From positions 107,443,513 to 107,507,512 of the forward strand of contig NC_080677.1 in the NCBI RefSeq assembly GCF_030445035.2: 64,000 bases of DNA, in the 5' to 3' direction. Shown piece after piece: positions 9,237 to 21,547 of this stretch. Position 1 is the stretch's first letter. Each line of letters opens with the position of its first letter. This DNA comes from Dasypus novemcinctus. Taxonomy: Eukaryota > Chordata > Mammalia > Cingulata > Dasypodidae. The notes beneath the pieces are model-generated. The model did not search any database and was not told the DNA's origin. It saw nothing but the letters and a program-made list of their open reading frames with translations. Made by a program: the position numbers and the translations under genes.

Positions 9237-12110
9237 CCCCTTTTTTTTGCTTTATTTATTTTTTTAATATTACATTAAAAAATATGAGGTCCCCATATAT
9301 CCCCCACCCCCCTCACCCCACTCCTCCCCCCAAAGCAACAATCTCCTCCATCATCATGAGACATTCATTGCATTTGGTGAATACATCTCTGAGGACCACT
9401 GCACCTCATGGTCACACATCATAGCCCATACTCTCCCACAGTCCACCCAGTGGGCCATGGGAGGACATACAATATCCGGTAACTATCCCTGCAGCATCAC
9501 CCAGGACAACTCCAAGTCCCAAAACACCTCCACATCTCATCTCTTCCTCCCATTCCCCACACCCAGCAGCCACCATGGCCATGTTCTCCACACCATGACC
9601 ACATTTTCTTCGATTACTAATCACAATAGTTCATGAATTGAATATCAGTAAGTCCACTCTAATCCATATTCTATCCTCCATCCTGTGAACCTTGGAATGG
9701 TTGTGTCCACTCCACATCTGTATCAAGAGGGGGCTTACATTCCACATGGATGCTGGATGCAATTCTCTTGCTTTCAGTTGTAGGTATTCTTGGCTCCATG
9801 GTGAGGTGGTTGACCTTCAACTCCATGTTAGCTGTGTGGGGTAAGTCCAATAAACCAGAGTATAGGAGCTGAAGTCTGTTGAGGCTCAGGGCCTGGCTAT
9901 TATATGGCCAGTCCAGAGATTCAGATCCCCTGGGTATATACTAAACCCCAGCACCAACTACAGTTCTGATAAAAGTAACAGGAGAGGCTTGTGAAAAAAG
10001 ATCACATCTGAGTCCAGCTCTATCACACAGAAACACAAACTCCAAAGAAGGGCCAACTGACATGGCACTGAATTCCATCTGCCATGACCATAGAACCTGT
10101 GAGTCTCTGTAGCCCTCAGAAGAACCAATACCCGGGGTTGTATGTACTTTATCTGTCTCTGGGACTCTGCTGAGGTGTGCATAAGGGCAACCCCTCTGAT
10201 AACCTCCTGGCTCTTTTTTGGAGACTCATAGCCATATAAACTCATTTGTCCTTTCCATTTCCCCCTTGATTCAGGTCAAAAAGCATTTTTAACTCCTGGT
10301 ATTATATGTAGACTGATATATTCTGCTGGTCCAAGTTGACCCTTTTATTCAAGGTCATTTTCTAGTTACATCATCAGCTGGTACTTGGTAGTAATCCCTT
10401 GGCGCCAGGGAGGCTCATCCCTGGGAGTCATGTCCCACGCTGGGGGGAAGGCAACGTATTTACATGCTGAGTTTGGCTTCGAGACTGGCCACATTTGAGC
10501 AACACGGAGGCTCTCAGGAGGTAACTCTTAGGCACCCTGCAGCTCTAGGCCTTGTTCTTATTTCAGGTGCACAGGCTCACAAGCATAGTCATTAGTATCA
10601 AGGGCTCATTGTTGGACCTTCATTCTTTTTTGGTCTTTGCCGTTGCACTTGGGGGATTGTTGCTGTTCCTTTAGGGACTGTGATAGAGCTCCCCTGGCTA
10701 GGAACTCAGCACTCCCTCAGTTGTTGTTTTTACTTGTATCCACTATGAAAATATTGAAACATTTTTATGTTCCCTGGATATATGCACTGTAGAACTCCCT
10801 GCCAACCATGTGTCCCCTGTCATTAACATCCCACACCAGTATTCCTCCACTGCCACTGTTGAACCTCTCTGTGATCCAAAATTTCCTGAAAAGTGAAGCC
10901 CAATATATTGCCATGTTCCCTTAATAGTAAAATGCAATATAGCGATGAGTTTAAAGGTTAGATATAGAATACATATTAATTTGGAAAAATTACGGTAAAA
11001 ATAAATTGGGGTATCAAAAAATTGTCTATGTCCTATCTTTTTCTTTTCTTTTTTCTAATTATTAAGCTTATCTTCACAAGAGTTTTAGATCACAGTAATT
11101 CATATATACAATATACAGTACTCCCAAATATCCAACATAAAACCTTTTCCCTTTCACAGCAATAATCTTTTTACATATTCATACTATATTTACTGAAACT
11201 GATATACAGATATTGAGACAATAGCTTTCAAACAAGGTAACATTTGTGTTTACATTGTGGTTTATATTTTCGACTATACAATTTTCTAAAGTTTTAGTTG
11301 ACTTATGTTTTACATTATGATTTACATTTTAGCTTATCAGCCCCTATATATTTTTGGTGTAATTTTACATGTCTTATATCCATCCTTGCATACTCTTGTG
11401 AAACACTTCTATTGCCCACACAGGTACATTGGTTCCATCTATTCAATACCTCTTTCCCCCTCCCCTTAGGGCCCACAGTGACAGTCAATCTTCATTTCTT
11501 GAAGGGCCATGTTCAGAGATACTTGCAACAGTGTTGAGGGCTTGACATGCTCAACTGCCCTAATGCACTGGGAGCCACCCACCATTTCTCTTGAGAGATA
11601 CAGTTCCCTCTATTTGATGGCATTGGCTCTCCCCAGGATGTGGGTATACCTTCACTCTCATTACATGGGTCTCTATCCAATGATATAACCCACTGTGGCA
11701 AAATGAGCATTCACATAGTCCCTAGGAGCCTGTCCTGCATCAGATTATCCCCTTTAAGCATCTTAAACAGGTAACTTTCCTTATTATATTTTTGAAAACG
11801 TTTTCTCAGCATTATACTCTCAACCAAATACCTGACAATCTCCTTTGTTCATATGTTGCCCCACCCTCCCCCCAATTTCTTGGGCAATATTACCCATCCT
11901 CCCATCCCTAGCCCCCCTCAAGCCCACAAAGCCCCACCCAAATGTAACCCTATGCCCCCATTTTATCCCTTCCTTGTACAAATACTTACCTCCAGCTTAT
12001 CATAGTTTTCACCCATGTAGGTGTCAGCTTACATCCTTCCTCTACCCCCCAATTTCCTGTAAGCCTATCATCCAGTCTCTAGCTCTCTGAGGCAACTTGG
12101 TTTACTTATT
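9237..12110 (-). other. LINE-1 3'UTR, unusually long
   Basis: About 2.87 kb between the ORF2 stop and the A-rich tail, with no open frame of weight. Near the 3' end, positions 9299-9331 are C-rich on the + strand (G-rich in the RNA) with several runs of three or more. This is the polypurine/G-rich tract seen near L1 3' ends. The same tract marks the related fragments at 7190 and 42262. Confidence 0.75.
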
Positions 12111-15100
12111 TCATATCATTGAGGTCATGTAGTATTTGTCCTTCAATGCCTGGGTTGCTTCACTCAACATAAGGTTCTCAAGATTCATCCATGTTATCAC
12201 GTGTGTTTGTAGTGCATTTGTTCTTAAAGCTGAGTAGTATTCCATTGTAAGTATATACCACATTTTATTTATCCATTCATCTGTTGATGGGCATTTGGGT
12301 TGATTCCAACTTTTGGCAATAGTGAACAATGCTGCTATGAACATTGGTGTGCATATATCGGTTTGTTTCCTTGTTTTCAGTTCTATTGGGTATATACCCA
12401 GCAGTGGAATTGCTGGGTTATATGGCAAATCTATGGTTAGTTTTCTGAGAAACCGCCAAACTGTCCTCCAGAATGGCTGGATCCTTCTGCATTCCCACCA
12501 GCAGTGGATGAGTGTTCCCATTCCTCCACATCCTCTCCAGCATTCGTAGTCTTCTGTTTTTTTCATAGCTGCCAATCTTATGGGAGTAAGATGGTATCTC
12601 ATTGTAGTTTTGATTTGCATTTCCCTGATAGCTAGAGATCTGGAGCATTTTTTCATGTGCTTTTTAGCCATTTGTATTTCTCCTTTGGAGAAGTGTTTGT
12701 TTAAATCTTTTTCCCATTTTTTAAATGGGTTGTTTATCTTTTTATTTTCAAGATATAGGAGTTTTTTATATATGCAGGTTATAAGTCTCCTATCTGATAT
12801 ATGGTTACCAAATATTTTCTCCCATTGTGTAGTCTCTCTTTTCACTTTCTTGACAAACTCCTTTGAGGTGCAGAAGGAATTAATTTTGAGGAGGTCCCAT
12901 TTATCTATTTGTTCTTTTTTTTTTTAAAGATTTATTTTTATTTATTTAATTCCCCTCCCCTCTCCCGGTTGTCTGTTTTCTGTGTCTTCTTGCTGCATCT
13001 TGTTTCTTTGTCCGCTTCTGTTGTCGTCAGCGGCATGGGAAGTGTGGGCAGCGCCATTCCTCGGCAGGCTGCACTTTCCTTCACGCTGGGCGGCTCTCCT
13101 TGTGAGGGTGCACTCCTTGCGCGTGGGGCTCCCCTACACAGGGGACACCCCTGTGTGGCAGGGCACTCCTTGCGCGCATTAGCACTGCACATGGGCCAGC
13201 TCCACACGGGTCAAGGAGGTCCGGGGTTTGAACCACGGACCTCCCATGTGGTAGACGGACGCCCTAACCACTGGGCCAAAGTCCGTTTCCCTCTATTTGT
13301 ACTTTTGCTGCTCGTGCTTTTGGTGTGAAGTTCATGAAGCCATTTCCTATTACAAGGTCTTGTATGTGCTTCCCTACACTGCTTTCCAAAGTCTTTATGG
13401 TCTTGGCTCTTATATTTAGGTCTTTGATCCATCTTGAGTTGATCTTTGTATAAGGTGTGAGATGGTAATCCTCTTTCATTCTTTTACATATTTGTTGAAT
13501 AGGCCATTCTCTCCCAGTTGAGAGGGTTTGGTGGCTTTATCGAATATTATATGACTATATATATGAGGATCTATATCAGAACTCTCAATTCAGTTCCATT
13601 GGTCTGTGTGTCTCTCCTTGTGCCAATACCATGCTGTTTTCACTACTGTAGCTTTGTAGTATGTTTTGAAGTCAGGTAGTGTGAGTCCTCCAATTTCGTT
13701 TTTCTTTTTCAATATGTCTTTGGCTATTCGGGGCCTCTTTCCTTTCCAAATAAATTTCATAGCTAGTTTTTCTAGTTCCTTAAAGAATGCTGTGTTGATT
13801 TTTATTGGGATTGCATTGAATGTGTAGATCAGTTTTGGTAGAATAGACATTTTAATAATATTTAGTCTTCCAATCCATGAACAGGGAATATTCTTCCATT
13901 TATTTAGGTCTTCTTTGATTTCCTTGAATAGTCTTGTGTAGTTCTCTGTGTATAAGTTTTTTTACATCTTTAGTTAAATTTATTCCTAGGTATTTGATTT
14001 TTTTATTTACTATTGTAAATGGTATTTGTTTCTTGATTTCCTCCTGAGCTTGCTCATTATTGGTGTACAGAAATGCTACTGATTTTTGCACATTGATCTT
14101 ATAACCTGTGACTTTACTAAACTCATTTATGAGTTCTAGAAGCTTTGTTGTAGACCTCAGGTTTTTCTATGTATAGGATTATGTCATCTGCAAATAATGA
14201 AATTTTTACTTCTTCCTTTCCAATTTGAATGCCTTTTATATCTGGTTCTTGCCTCAGTGTTTGAGCAAGTACTTCTAAGACAATGTTAAATAGAAGGGGT
14301 GAGATGGGCATCCTTGTCTTGTTCCTGATCTTAGAGGGAAGGATTTTAGGATTTCACCATTGTAAATGATGTTTGCTGTGGGTTTTTCATATATACTCTT
14401 TATCATGATCAAAAAATTTCCTTGTATTCCAGTCTTTTGCAGTGTTTTTATCAAGAAAGGGTGCTGTATTTTGTCAAATGCTTTTTCTGCATCTATAGAT
14501 ATAATCATGTGATTGTTTTCCTTCAATCTGTTTATATGGTGTATTACATTTATTGATTTTCTTATTTTGGACCATCTTTGCATACCCGGAATGAATCCCA
14601 CTTGGTCATGGTGTATAATTCGTTTAATGTGTTGTTGAATATGGTTAGCAAGTATTTTGTTGAGGAATTTTGCATCTAGGTTCATTAGAGAAATTGGTCT
14701 GTAATTCTCCTTTCTTGTGGTGTCTTTGTTTGGCTTTGGTACTAGGGTAACCATTGGCATCATAGAATGAGTTAGGTAATATTCCTTCTGTTTCGATTTT
14801 TTGGAAGTTTCAGCAGGATTGGTGTTAATTCTTTCCGGAACATTTTGTAGAATTCACCTGTGGAGCCATCTGGCCCTGGGCTCTTCTTAGTTGGGAGGTT
14901 TTTAATGACTGACTCTATCTCTTTACTTGTGATTGGTTTGTTGAGATCATCAATTTCTTCTTTCATCAATATAGGCTGCTTATGTGTTTCTAGGAATTTG
15001 TCCATTTCCTCTGAATTGTCATTTTTGTTGGAATATAGTTTTTCAAAGTATCCTCTTATGATAGTCTTTATTTCTGTGGGGTCAGTGGTGATATCTCCTT

Positions 15101-16283
15101 TCTCATTACTTATTTTGTGTATTTGCATCTTCTCTTTTTTTCTTTGTTAGTCTAGCTAAGGGTTTGTCAATTTTATTGATCTTCTCAAAGAACCAGTTCT
15201 TGGTTTTGCTTATTTTTTCAAGTGCTTTCTTATTTTTTATTTCATTTAGTTCTGCTTTTATCTTTGTTATTTCTTTCTCTCTTCTTCCTGTGGGGTTACT
15301 CTGTTGTTTTTTTACTAATTCCTCCAAATGTGCAGTTAGTTTTTAAATTTTGGCTCTTTCTTCTTTTTTGATATATGAATTTATGGCTATAAATTTCCCT
15401 CTCAGTACTGCTTTTGCTGCATCCCATAAGTTTTGGTATGTTGTGTTATCATTTTCATTAGTTTCAAGGTAGTTATTAATTTCTTTTGAGATTTTCTCTT
15501 TGACCCACTGTTTCTCTAAGAGTGTGCTGTTTAATTTCCATATATTGGTGTGAAATCTGGCCCTCTGGCCCCTGCAGATTTCCAGCTTCACTCCACTGTG
15601 GTCAGAGATAGTATTTTGTGTGATTTTGATCTTTCTGAATTCATTGAGCCTTTCTTTGTGGCCTAGCATATGGTCTATCTTGGAAAATGATCCATGTGCA
15701 CTTGAGAAAAATGTATATCCTGCTGTATTCGGGTGTGATTATCTGTATATATCTATTAGATCCAGCTTCTCTAATATACTGTTCAAAGTTTTTGTTTCTT
15801 TAGTGATTCTCTTTTGAGATGTTCTGTCCAAAGTTGACAGTGGTGTATTAAAATCTCCCACTATAATTGTAGAGGCATCTATTCTTTCATTTAGTTTTTC
15901 CAGTGTTTGCCTCATGTATTTGGAGGCACCCTTGTTAGGAGCATAAATATTTATGATTGATCGTTCTTGAGAGATTGTCCCTTTCACTAATATGTAGTAT
16001 CCTTCTTTGTCTCTCACAATTGTTTTGCATTTAAAATCTATTTTTTCTGATATTAATATAGCTACTCCTGCCTTTTTTTGGTTATTGTTTGCTTGTAAGA
16101 TTGTTTTCCAACCATTCACTTTCAACCTCCATGAATCCCTGGGTCTAAGATATGTTTCTTTAGACAGCATATAGATGGGTCATATTTCCTTATCCAATCT
16201 CCCAGTCTGAATCTTTTGATAGGTGAGTTTAATACATTGACATTCAGTGTTATTACTTTCAAGGAATTATTTATGTTAGCCAT
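12111..16283 (-). pseudogene. LINE-1 ORF2 (endonuclease/reverse transcriptase), broken
   Basis: ORF2p nicks target DNA and reverse-transcribes L1 RNA. The likely start is the ATG at 16283. Visible in order are endonuclease pieces (KAGVAILIS, GDFNTPLSTLD, later SDHSGVKLE), reverse-transcriptase pieces ([37 protein letters not shown], and the catalytic FADDIILYI near 14190) and the cysteine-containing C-terminal part (CWRGCGGMGTLIHCWWEC near 12500). It ends at the stop at 12111-12113. Several frameshifts or stops and a SINE insertion at 12913-13291 interrupt it. Without the SINE the length is about 1,260 codons, close to the usual 1,275. Confidence 0.88.
12913..13291 (-). mobile_element. DAS-SINE nested in LINE-1 ORF2
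   Basis: Antisense full-length copy flanked by tctatttgt (12904-12912 and 13292-13300). It postdates the LINE-1. Confidence 0.92.
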
Positions 16284-16391
16284 ATTTTGATTGGACTTGT
16301 GTTTGTCATATTTTGTTTCCTTCTCTTTTTGTCTTTTTTGCTGCTCTTACACTCTCCTCCAACTCTGCCTCTCCTGTTTTTTCCTTTCTTC

Positions 16392-17316
16392 CTACAGAAC
16401 TCCCTTTAGTATTTCTTGAAGGGCAGGGTTCTTGTTGGCATACTCTTTCAATTTCTGTTTATCTGTGAATATTTTGAACTCTCCATCATTTTTGAATGCT
16501 AGTTTAGCTGGGTAGAGTATTCTTGGTTGGAATTTTTTTTTCTTTTAGTACCTTGACTATATCATACCACTGCTTTCTTGCCTCCATGGTTTCAGATGAG
16601 AAGTCAGCACTTAATCTCATGGAGCCTCCCTTGTATGTGATGGTTTTCTTTTCTCTTGCTGCTTTTAGAATTTTCTCTTTGTCTTGAGCATTGGATAATT
16701 TGACAAGTATATGTGTTGGGGTGGGCCTGTTGGGATTTATGATGTTTGGGGTGCGTTGTGCTTCCTGGACATGTACATCTCTCTCTCTCAGTAGATTTGG
16801 GAAGTTTTCAGCCATTATTTCCTCCAGCACCCCTTCTGTCCCCTTTCCCTTCTCTTCTCCTTCTGGGATGCCTATAATAGGTATGTTTGTGCATTTTGCA
16901 TTGTCATTCAGGTCCCTAAGTCCTAGCTGGATTTTTTCTATTTTTTTATTGATCAGTTCTACTATCTCTTTGATTTCAGATGTACTGTCTTCCATGTCAC
17001 TAATTCTCTCCTCCGCCTCTTCTAATCTGCTGCTATTTGCTGAGAGTGTATTTTTGATTTCTTGAATTGTGGTGTTCATCCCCATCATATCTGTTATCTT
17101 TTTACGTATGTCTGCAATTTCCTCTCCAAGTGTTTTCTTCATATTGTTAATCTCTTCCTTTACTTCATTAATTTGGTCTCTAGTATATGTTTTGACATCT
17201 TTAATTACTTGTCTGATATTCTGCTCTCCTTCCTGGTTTTTAGTTTGTTCATTGGATTCAGCCATGTTTCCCTGATTATTGGGTTGGTTTGTAGTTTTTT
17301 GTTGCTGTCTGGTCAT
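16392..17316 (-). pseudogene. LINE-1 ORF1 (RNA-binding chaperone), frameshifted
   Basis: ORF1p coats L1 RNA as a trimer and acts as a nucleic-acid chaperone. The frame is open from the Met at 17316 (a second Met, MAESNEQTK, is at 17265) for 270 codons. Visible are a polar start, a long heptad-rich coiled coil (about residues 40-130), an RRM-like segment with IPIIGIPEGEE, and the start of the C-terminal domain. The frame stops at 16504. A run of nine A on the coding strand (T9 at 16533-16541) appears to be one base too long; the ordinary L1 C-terminus continues in another frame to a stop at 16392-16394. Confidence 0.85.
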
Positions 17317-18718
17317 TATTTTATCTTGACGAGTTTAATAAGTTCCTTAGCTTCTTTGTCTAGTCTTGGGGATTAATTAGTTGTTGTTCTTGCATAAGTG
17401 TTATGTCTTCTCTTTGTCACTTTGTTCTTCTTACTCTATTTTCTTGTTGCTGGCTAAGTTCACTTTGAAGGAAAATATTAGGGCCAGGGAAAGCAAAATG
17501 AGTAAGAAAAGAGAATGTGTAAAGTAGTATTGGTAATAAATGTTAACAGAGCAACAATGTGAGATATGGGAGAATGGATATTAGACTCATGTAAGTTGTG
17601 TAGAGTTATAGATAGCAGGAAGTAGAGTACCTATAATGAGATATTCAACTGAATATGGGGAGGAATATAGTATGAATGAAAAAGCCAGTGTTATCATGAG
17701 AGAGGGAAAGAGAAAATAAAGACAATAATATCAAAAGTGGATAAAAGACAGAAAACAGAACAAAGGTATTAGATATTAAAAGTCAGACAATTGGGAGCCA
17801 AAGAAAGGGAGGTGGAATGTAAGAGAGACAGTAGATGATGGAGGATAGCAAGACGTGGGGGAAAGGGGATAGTGTAGGTGACCAAAATCAGTTCACAGAG
17901 AAAAGAGGAAATGGAGGATGAAGAAACACAGCAAATGTGAAGCTCTCCCTGCAGCACCTATTAGATAAATAAAATAAAATAAGAAGAGAGAGAAAAGAAA
18001 AAAAAAGAGAAGAAAAAAGGGGGTGGGCAAAAGAAAAGGGAGGGGAACAAGTAAGAAAAAGAAAAGGAGAAAAAAAACCACAAACGCTGAGGCCTAGGAT
18101 TATCAAGGACCTCAGATGGACCTCAGGGTGTGGTGGATTCAGGGATGGGAAGTCTGTGATATTGCAGACTCAAGGTGTGGGAGTCTCTAGAGCGTGGGCC
18201 ACCAGGGTTTAGGGGACACAGACCTGGGAACCATGCATTCAGCAGCACAACACAGCCGTCAGGGATCCCTGCAGCTGGGCACCAGCCCTAGGGGGAGGGG
18301 TCCTGCCCGTAAACTTTGACCTCTGTGTCAGAAACCCAAAATTCCACCTCACAAAAATCTCTTCTGTCACTGTCTCACCAAATCGACATCCAGACACCTC
18401 CTGCCCTGCAAGCCCCCGAAACAGCCTGCTGGGGGCGCCACTGCACTACGAAGAGTTCGGGGTCTGCCGTGGATGGGCTGCCAGCCCTAGGTGGAAGGGC
18501 TCCTCCTAGAACTTCTGACCTCCGTGTCAGAAACCACAAGTTCCACCTCTTGCAAGAATCCCCTGTCACTGTCCCACCAAATTGACGTATAGACACCTCC
18601 TGCCCTGCAAACACCCGAAATAGCCCCGTCCAGCAGGACTCCAACCCTACTCAGCCACTTCTTTGCAGAAGAGATTATAAGGTGCACTCACTCAGACACA
18701 TCTTGCCCCGCCTCCTCG
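17317..18718 (-). promoter_or_regulatory. LINE-1 5'UTR with tandem monomers
   Basis: The 1.4-kb leader upstream of ORF1 should hold the element's internal promoter. Purine-rich sequence lies at 17930-18080. Two diverged direct repeats start at about 18283 and 18482 (offset 199 bp; both begin cagccctag, then share tgtcagaaac, ttccacct and agacacctcctgccctgcaa). Confidence 0.75.
18283..18655 (-). repeat. Tandem ~199-bp monomers in LINE-1 5'UTR
   Basis: Unit 1 spans about 18283-18481 and unit 2 about 18482-18655 (the second incomplete). Shared landmarks occur in the same order in both units, with scattered substitutions. Confidence 0.75.
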
Positions 18719-18728
18719 AAATATCCCC
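18719..18728. repeat. LINE-1 target-site duplication, right copy
   Basis: AAATATCCCC matches 9227-9236. On the - strand the sequence entering it is gaatttaaag, which resembles the T-rich/A-rich nick preference of the L1 endonuclease. Confidence 0.85.
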
Positions 18729-19122
18729 TTTAAATTCAAGACTCCTTCCTTTTATTTAGCTTTTCAATGACATAAAAAATCTAATACTTTTTAATCTTCA
18801 GAGAGTAGGAGATGATGGTGACTTTTCCCATTTTTTTCTGAAGGAACATTCTTGGAAGGAAACCTCCTCATTTGCTGGTAATAAATCTCAAAAAAACAGG
18901 TACATCCCTGTGCTGGTCACTTTGTTCCATAATCTCAGATCTTAACTTTTCTGGATCTTGACTTTCATCTTCATAAATGATTCAAACAGGGCCACACAAG
19001 ATGGATATGTACATTGCACTGAGGTGTTGCGGCCAATCAAAAGCACAGAATATGTCATATATCACTACTTTCTCAATTATTGATCTTCATAATCATTCCC
19101 TTCAAACAGGTACATAAAAATT
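18729..19122. other. Intergenic sequence, nothing recognised
   Basis: AT-rich, apparently single-copy sequence between the LINE-1 and the next SINE. No open frame or repeat is recognised. Confidence 0.4.
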
Positions 19123-19135
19123 ACAAGTCACTTTT

Positions 19136-19538
19136 TTTTTTTAAGATTTATTTTATTCCCCCCCACCCCACCCCCGGTTGTCTGTTCTCTGTGTCCATTT
19201 GCTGTGTGTTCTTTGTCTGCTTCTGTTGTTGTCAGCGGCATGGGAATCTGTGTCTCTTTTTTGTTACGTCATCTTGCTGCATCAGCTCTCCGTGTGTGCA
19301 GTGCAATTCCTGGGCAGGCTGCACTTTCTTTTGCGCTGGGCGGCTCTCCTTACGGGGAGCACTCCTTGCACGTGGGGCTCCCCTACACAGGGGACACCCC
19401 TGCATGCAGGGCACTCCTTACATGCATCAGCACTGCACATGGGCCAGCTCCACATGGGTCAAGGAGGCCCGGGGTTTGAACTGCGGACCTCCCATGTGGT
19501 AGACAGACGCCCTAACCACTGGGCCAAGTCCGCTTCCC
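19136..19538 (-). mobile_element. DAS-SINE (full-length, antisense)
   Basis: Flanked by the 13-bp duplication acaagtcactttt (19123-19135 and 19539-19551). Confidence 0.93.
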
Positions 19539-19551
19539 ACAAGTCACTTTT

Positions 19552-20168
19552 AATTAGCATAGTCTTGCTGAGAATAGTCCTAATGGGTAATTAGTGTTCC
19601 AAATGATCACGACCAAAATTTATTGGCTACTCCAGTCATAGAAATGAGGGAACAGACAATTCTGTAGGAAGTTTATGACTTAGGCAAGTCCAGGTGCATG
19701 GTCAGTTGACCTGAAGGAACAGAAGACTTTCCTTCTACTTCCATTAGATAATGCCATGCAGGAATGTAACATCTACATTAGAGATGTGACCTGATCTCCA
19801 AAGTTCCCTTTTAAATTAAAATTTAGGTATTATTGCTATGCCAAAAATAAGACAGCTTCAGTACTCTGGTTTTCAAAGGAGAGGATGTTCTTGACATTAT
19901 CTAGGATATGCATCCTACATGCTTTTTAGCAGCTGAGGAGGCTTGTATTAGGTCTCCCACATTTTTAAGTCCTAGATATTATACAACTTCCTGTGATAAA
20001 AAGCCAAGTTACTTAAACAGAGCAAAGTCAACTGGTTATTCCAAGGATCTACGGTTGGACTAGGCTTAAAGATTTCAGAAAATGGCTGGGGTAATGAGCT
20101 GATTCCCGGATTCAGATAATCTCACTATCGAGACTTTCACATTCAAGTTTTCTTTTTCCTCCCCTCCA
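19552..20168. other. Intergenic sequence, nothing recognised
   Basis: Apparently single-copy sequence between a SINE and an LTR-like element. No gene signal is visible. Confidence 0.4.
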
Positions 20169-20613
20169 TTACAGTTAATTTCATGTGTCAACTTGGCTAG
20201 GTAATGATGTCCAGTTGTTTGGTCAACCCAGCACTAGCCTGATTGTTACTGAGAGAATTTTGAGGATTAAAATCATTACTCAGTTGACTGTTTCCATCTA
20301 TGGCTAATTATATCTACAATCAAAGGAGATTGCATTCAGCCATAAGTCTCATCTAATCAGGTGAAGACCTTCAAGAGAGCTGATGATTTCTGCAGTCAAA
20401 AAGAATTTCTATCTCTACTTCAGCCAGATTCTCCTGGAGAATTAAAACCTTCACTGGAGTTCCCAATTTGTAGCCTGCCCTATGGAACTGGGATTTGCCA
20501 ATCCCCATGGTTGCATGAGCCAATTCCTATAATAAATCCCTTAATATTTACATATACTTTAAGTATATATCTCCTGTCAGTTCAGTTACTCTGGAGAACC
20601 CTAACTAATACAC
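20169..20613 (+). mobile_element. LTR-like repeat ending in ...GGAGAACCCTAACTAATACA
   Basis: It begins near tacagttaatttcatgtgtc, contains an A/T-rich polyadenylation-type stretch (cctataataaatccctt) and ends in actctggagaaccctaact. The layout and 3' end match the LTR group at 7571-8130 and 34361-34767. No coding content is present. Boundaries are approximate. Confidence 0.6.
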
Positions 20614-20804
20614 GTTCTAATCATGTCTCTTTAGAGCATTAAATCCCAAATACCATTGTTTCACCAATTCTTAGGTAGGTGCAAAAGTAAGTGCAGTTTT
20701 GCATTGTTAAGATGTGCTGTTTGATACTGGAATGCATTCTTAATGAGGTTGTTACACACAATTTTAATGTGCATTTCTTGCTTTGTTTTTGCTAATGACT
20801 TATT

Positions 20805-21356
20805 TTTTTAAACCACTTTTATTTTTTTAATTTTTATTTATTTCTCTCCCTTTCCCTACCCCAGTTGTTTGCTGTGTCCATTCACTGTGTGTTCTTGTGT
20901 CTGCTTGTATTCTTGGCAGCGGCACCAGGAATCTGTGTCTCGTTTTTGTTGAGTCATCTTACTGCGTATTTCTCTCCTCTTCTCCCTCCCCCAGTTGTCT
21001 GCTCTGTATCCATTCGCTGTGTGTTCTTTTGTGTCCGCTTGTATTCTCGTCAGTGGCACCCGGAATCTGTGTCTCTTTTGTTGCATCATCTTGCCGTATC
21101 AGCTCTCCATGTGTGCGGCACCACTCCTGGGCAGGTTGCACATTTTTCGTGCTAGGTGCCTCTCCTTACAGGGCACACTCCTTGTGTGTGGGGCTCCCCT
21201 ACAGGGGGACACCCCTGCATGGCAGGGCACTCCTTGTGCACATCAGCACTGCATGTGGGCCAGCTCATCACACGGGTCAGGAGGCCCTGGGTTTGAACCT
21301 TGGACCTCCTATATGGTAGGCAGATGCCCTATACGTTGGGCCAAATCCGCTTCCCT
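20805..21356 (-). mobile_element. Composite DAS-SINE in mariner leader
   Basis: A 552-bp antisense insertion flanked by the 14-bp duplication gctaatgacttatt (20791-20804 and 21357-21370). The 3'-tail region of the SINE occurs twice (starting about 20832 and 20967) before a single head, so it is a composite within one pair of duplications. Confidence 0.85.
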
Positions 21357-21547
21357 GCTAATGACTTATTACTTGCTGTTTATTTTAGACAATGGAAATG
21401 ATGTTAGACAAAAAGCAAATATGAGCAATTTTCTTGAGTTCAAAATAGGTGGTAAAGCAGCAGAGACAACTCACAACATCAACAATGCATTTGGCCAGCA
21501 ACTATTAACGAACGTACTGTGCAGTGATGGTTCAAGAAGTTCTGCAA

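Larger units (their letters stand above)
9237..18718 (-). mobile_element. Near-complete LINE-1, about 9.1 kb without its nested SINE
   Basis: A LINE-1 retrotransposon read right to left: 5'UTR (18718 to about 17317) with two tandem monomers, ORF1 (17316-16392, frame-broken), a short spacer, ORF2 (16283-12111, broken) and an unusually long 3'UTR (12110 to about 9237) ending in a G-rich tract and an A-rich tail (T run at 9241-9248). A 10-bp target duplication bounds it, so the element inserted as one unit. A DAS-SINE (12913-13291) later landed in ORF2. Frameshifts in both ORFs make it immobile on its own. Parts of the same family recur at 7190-7376 and 42262-42832. Confidence 0.9.
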
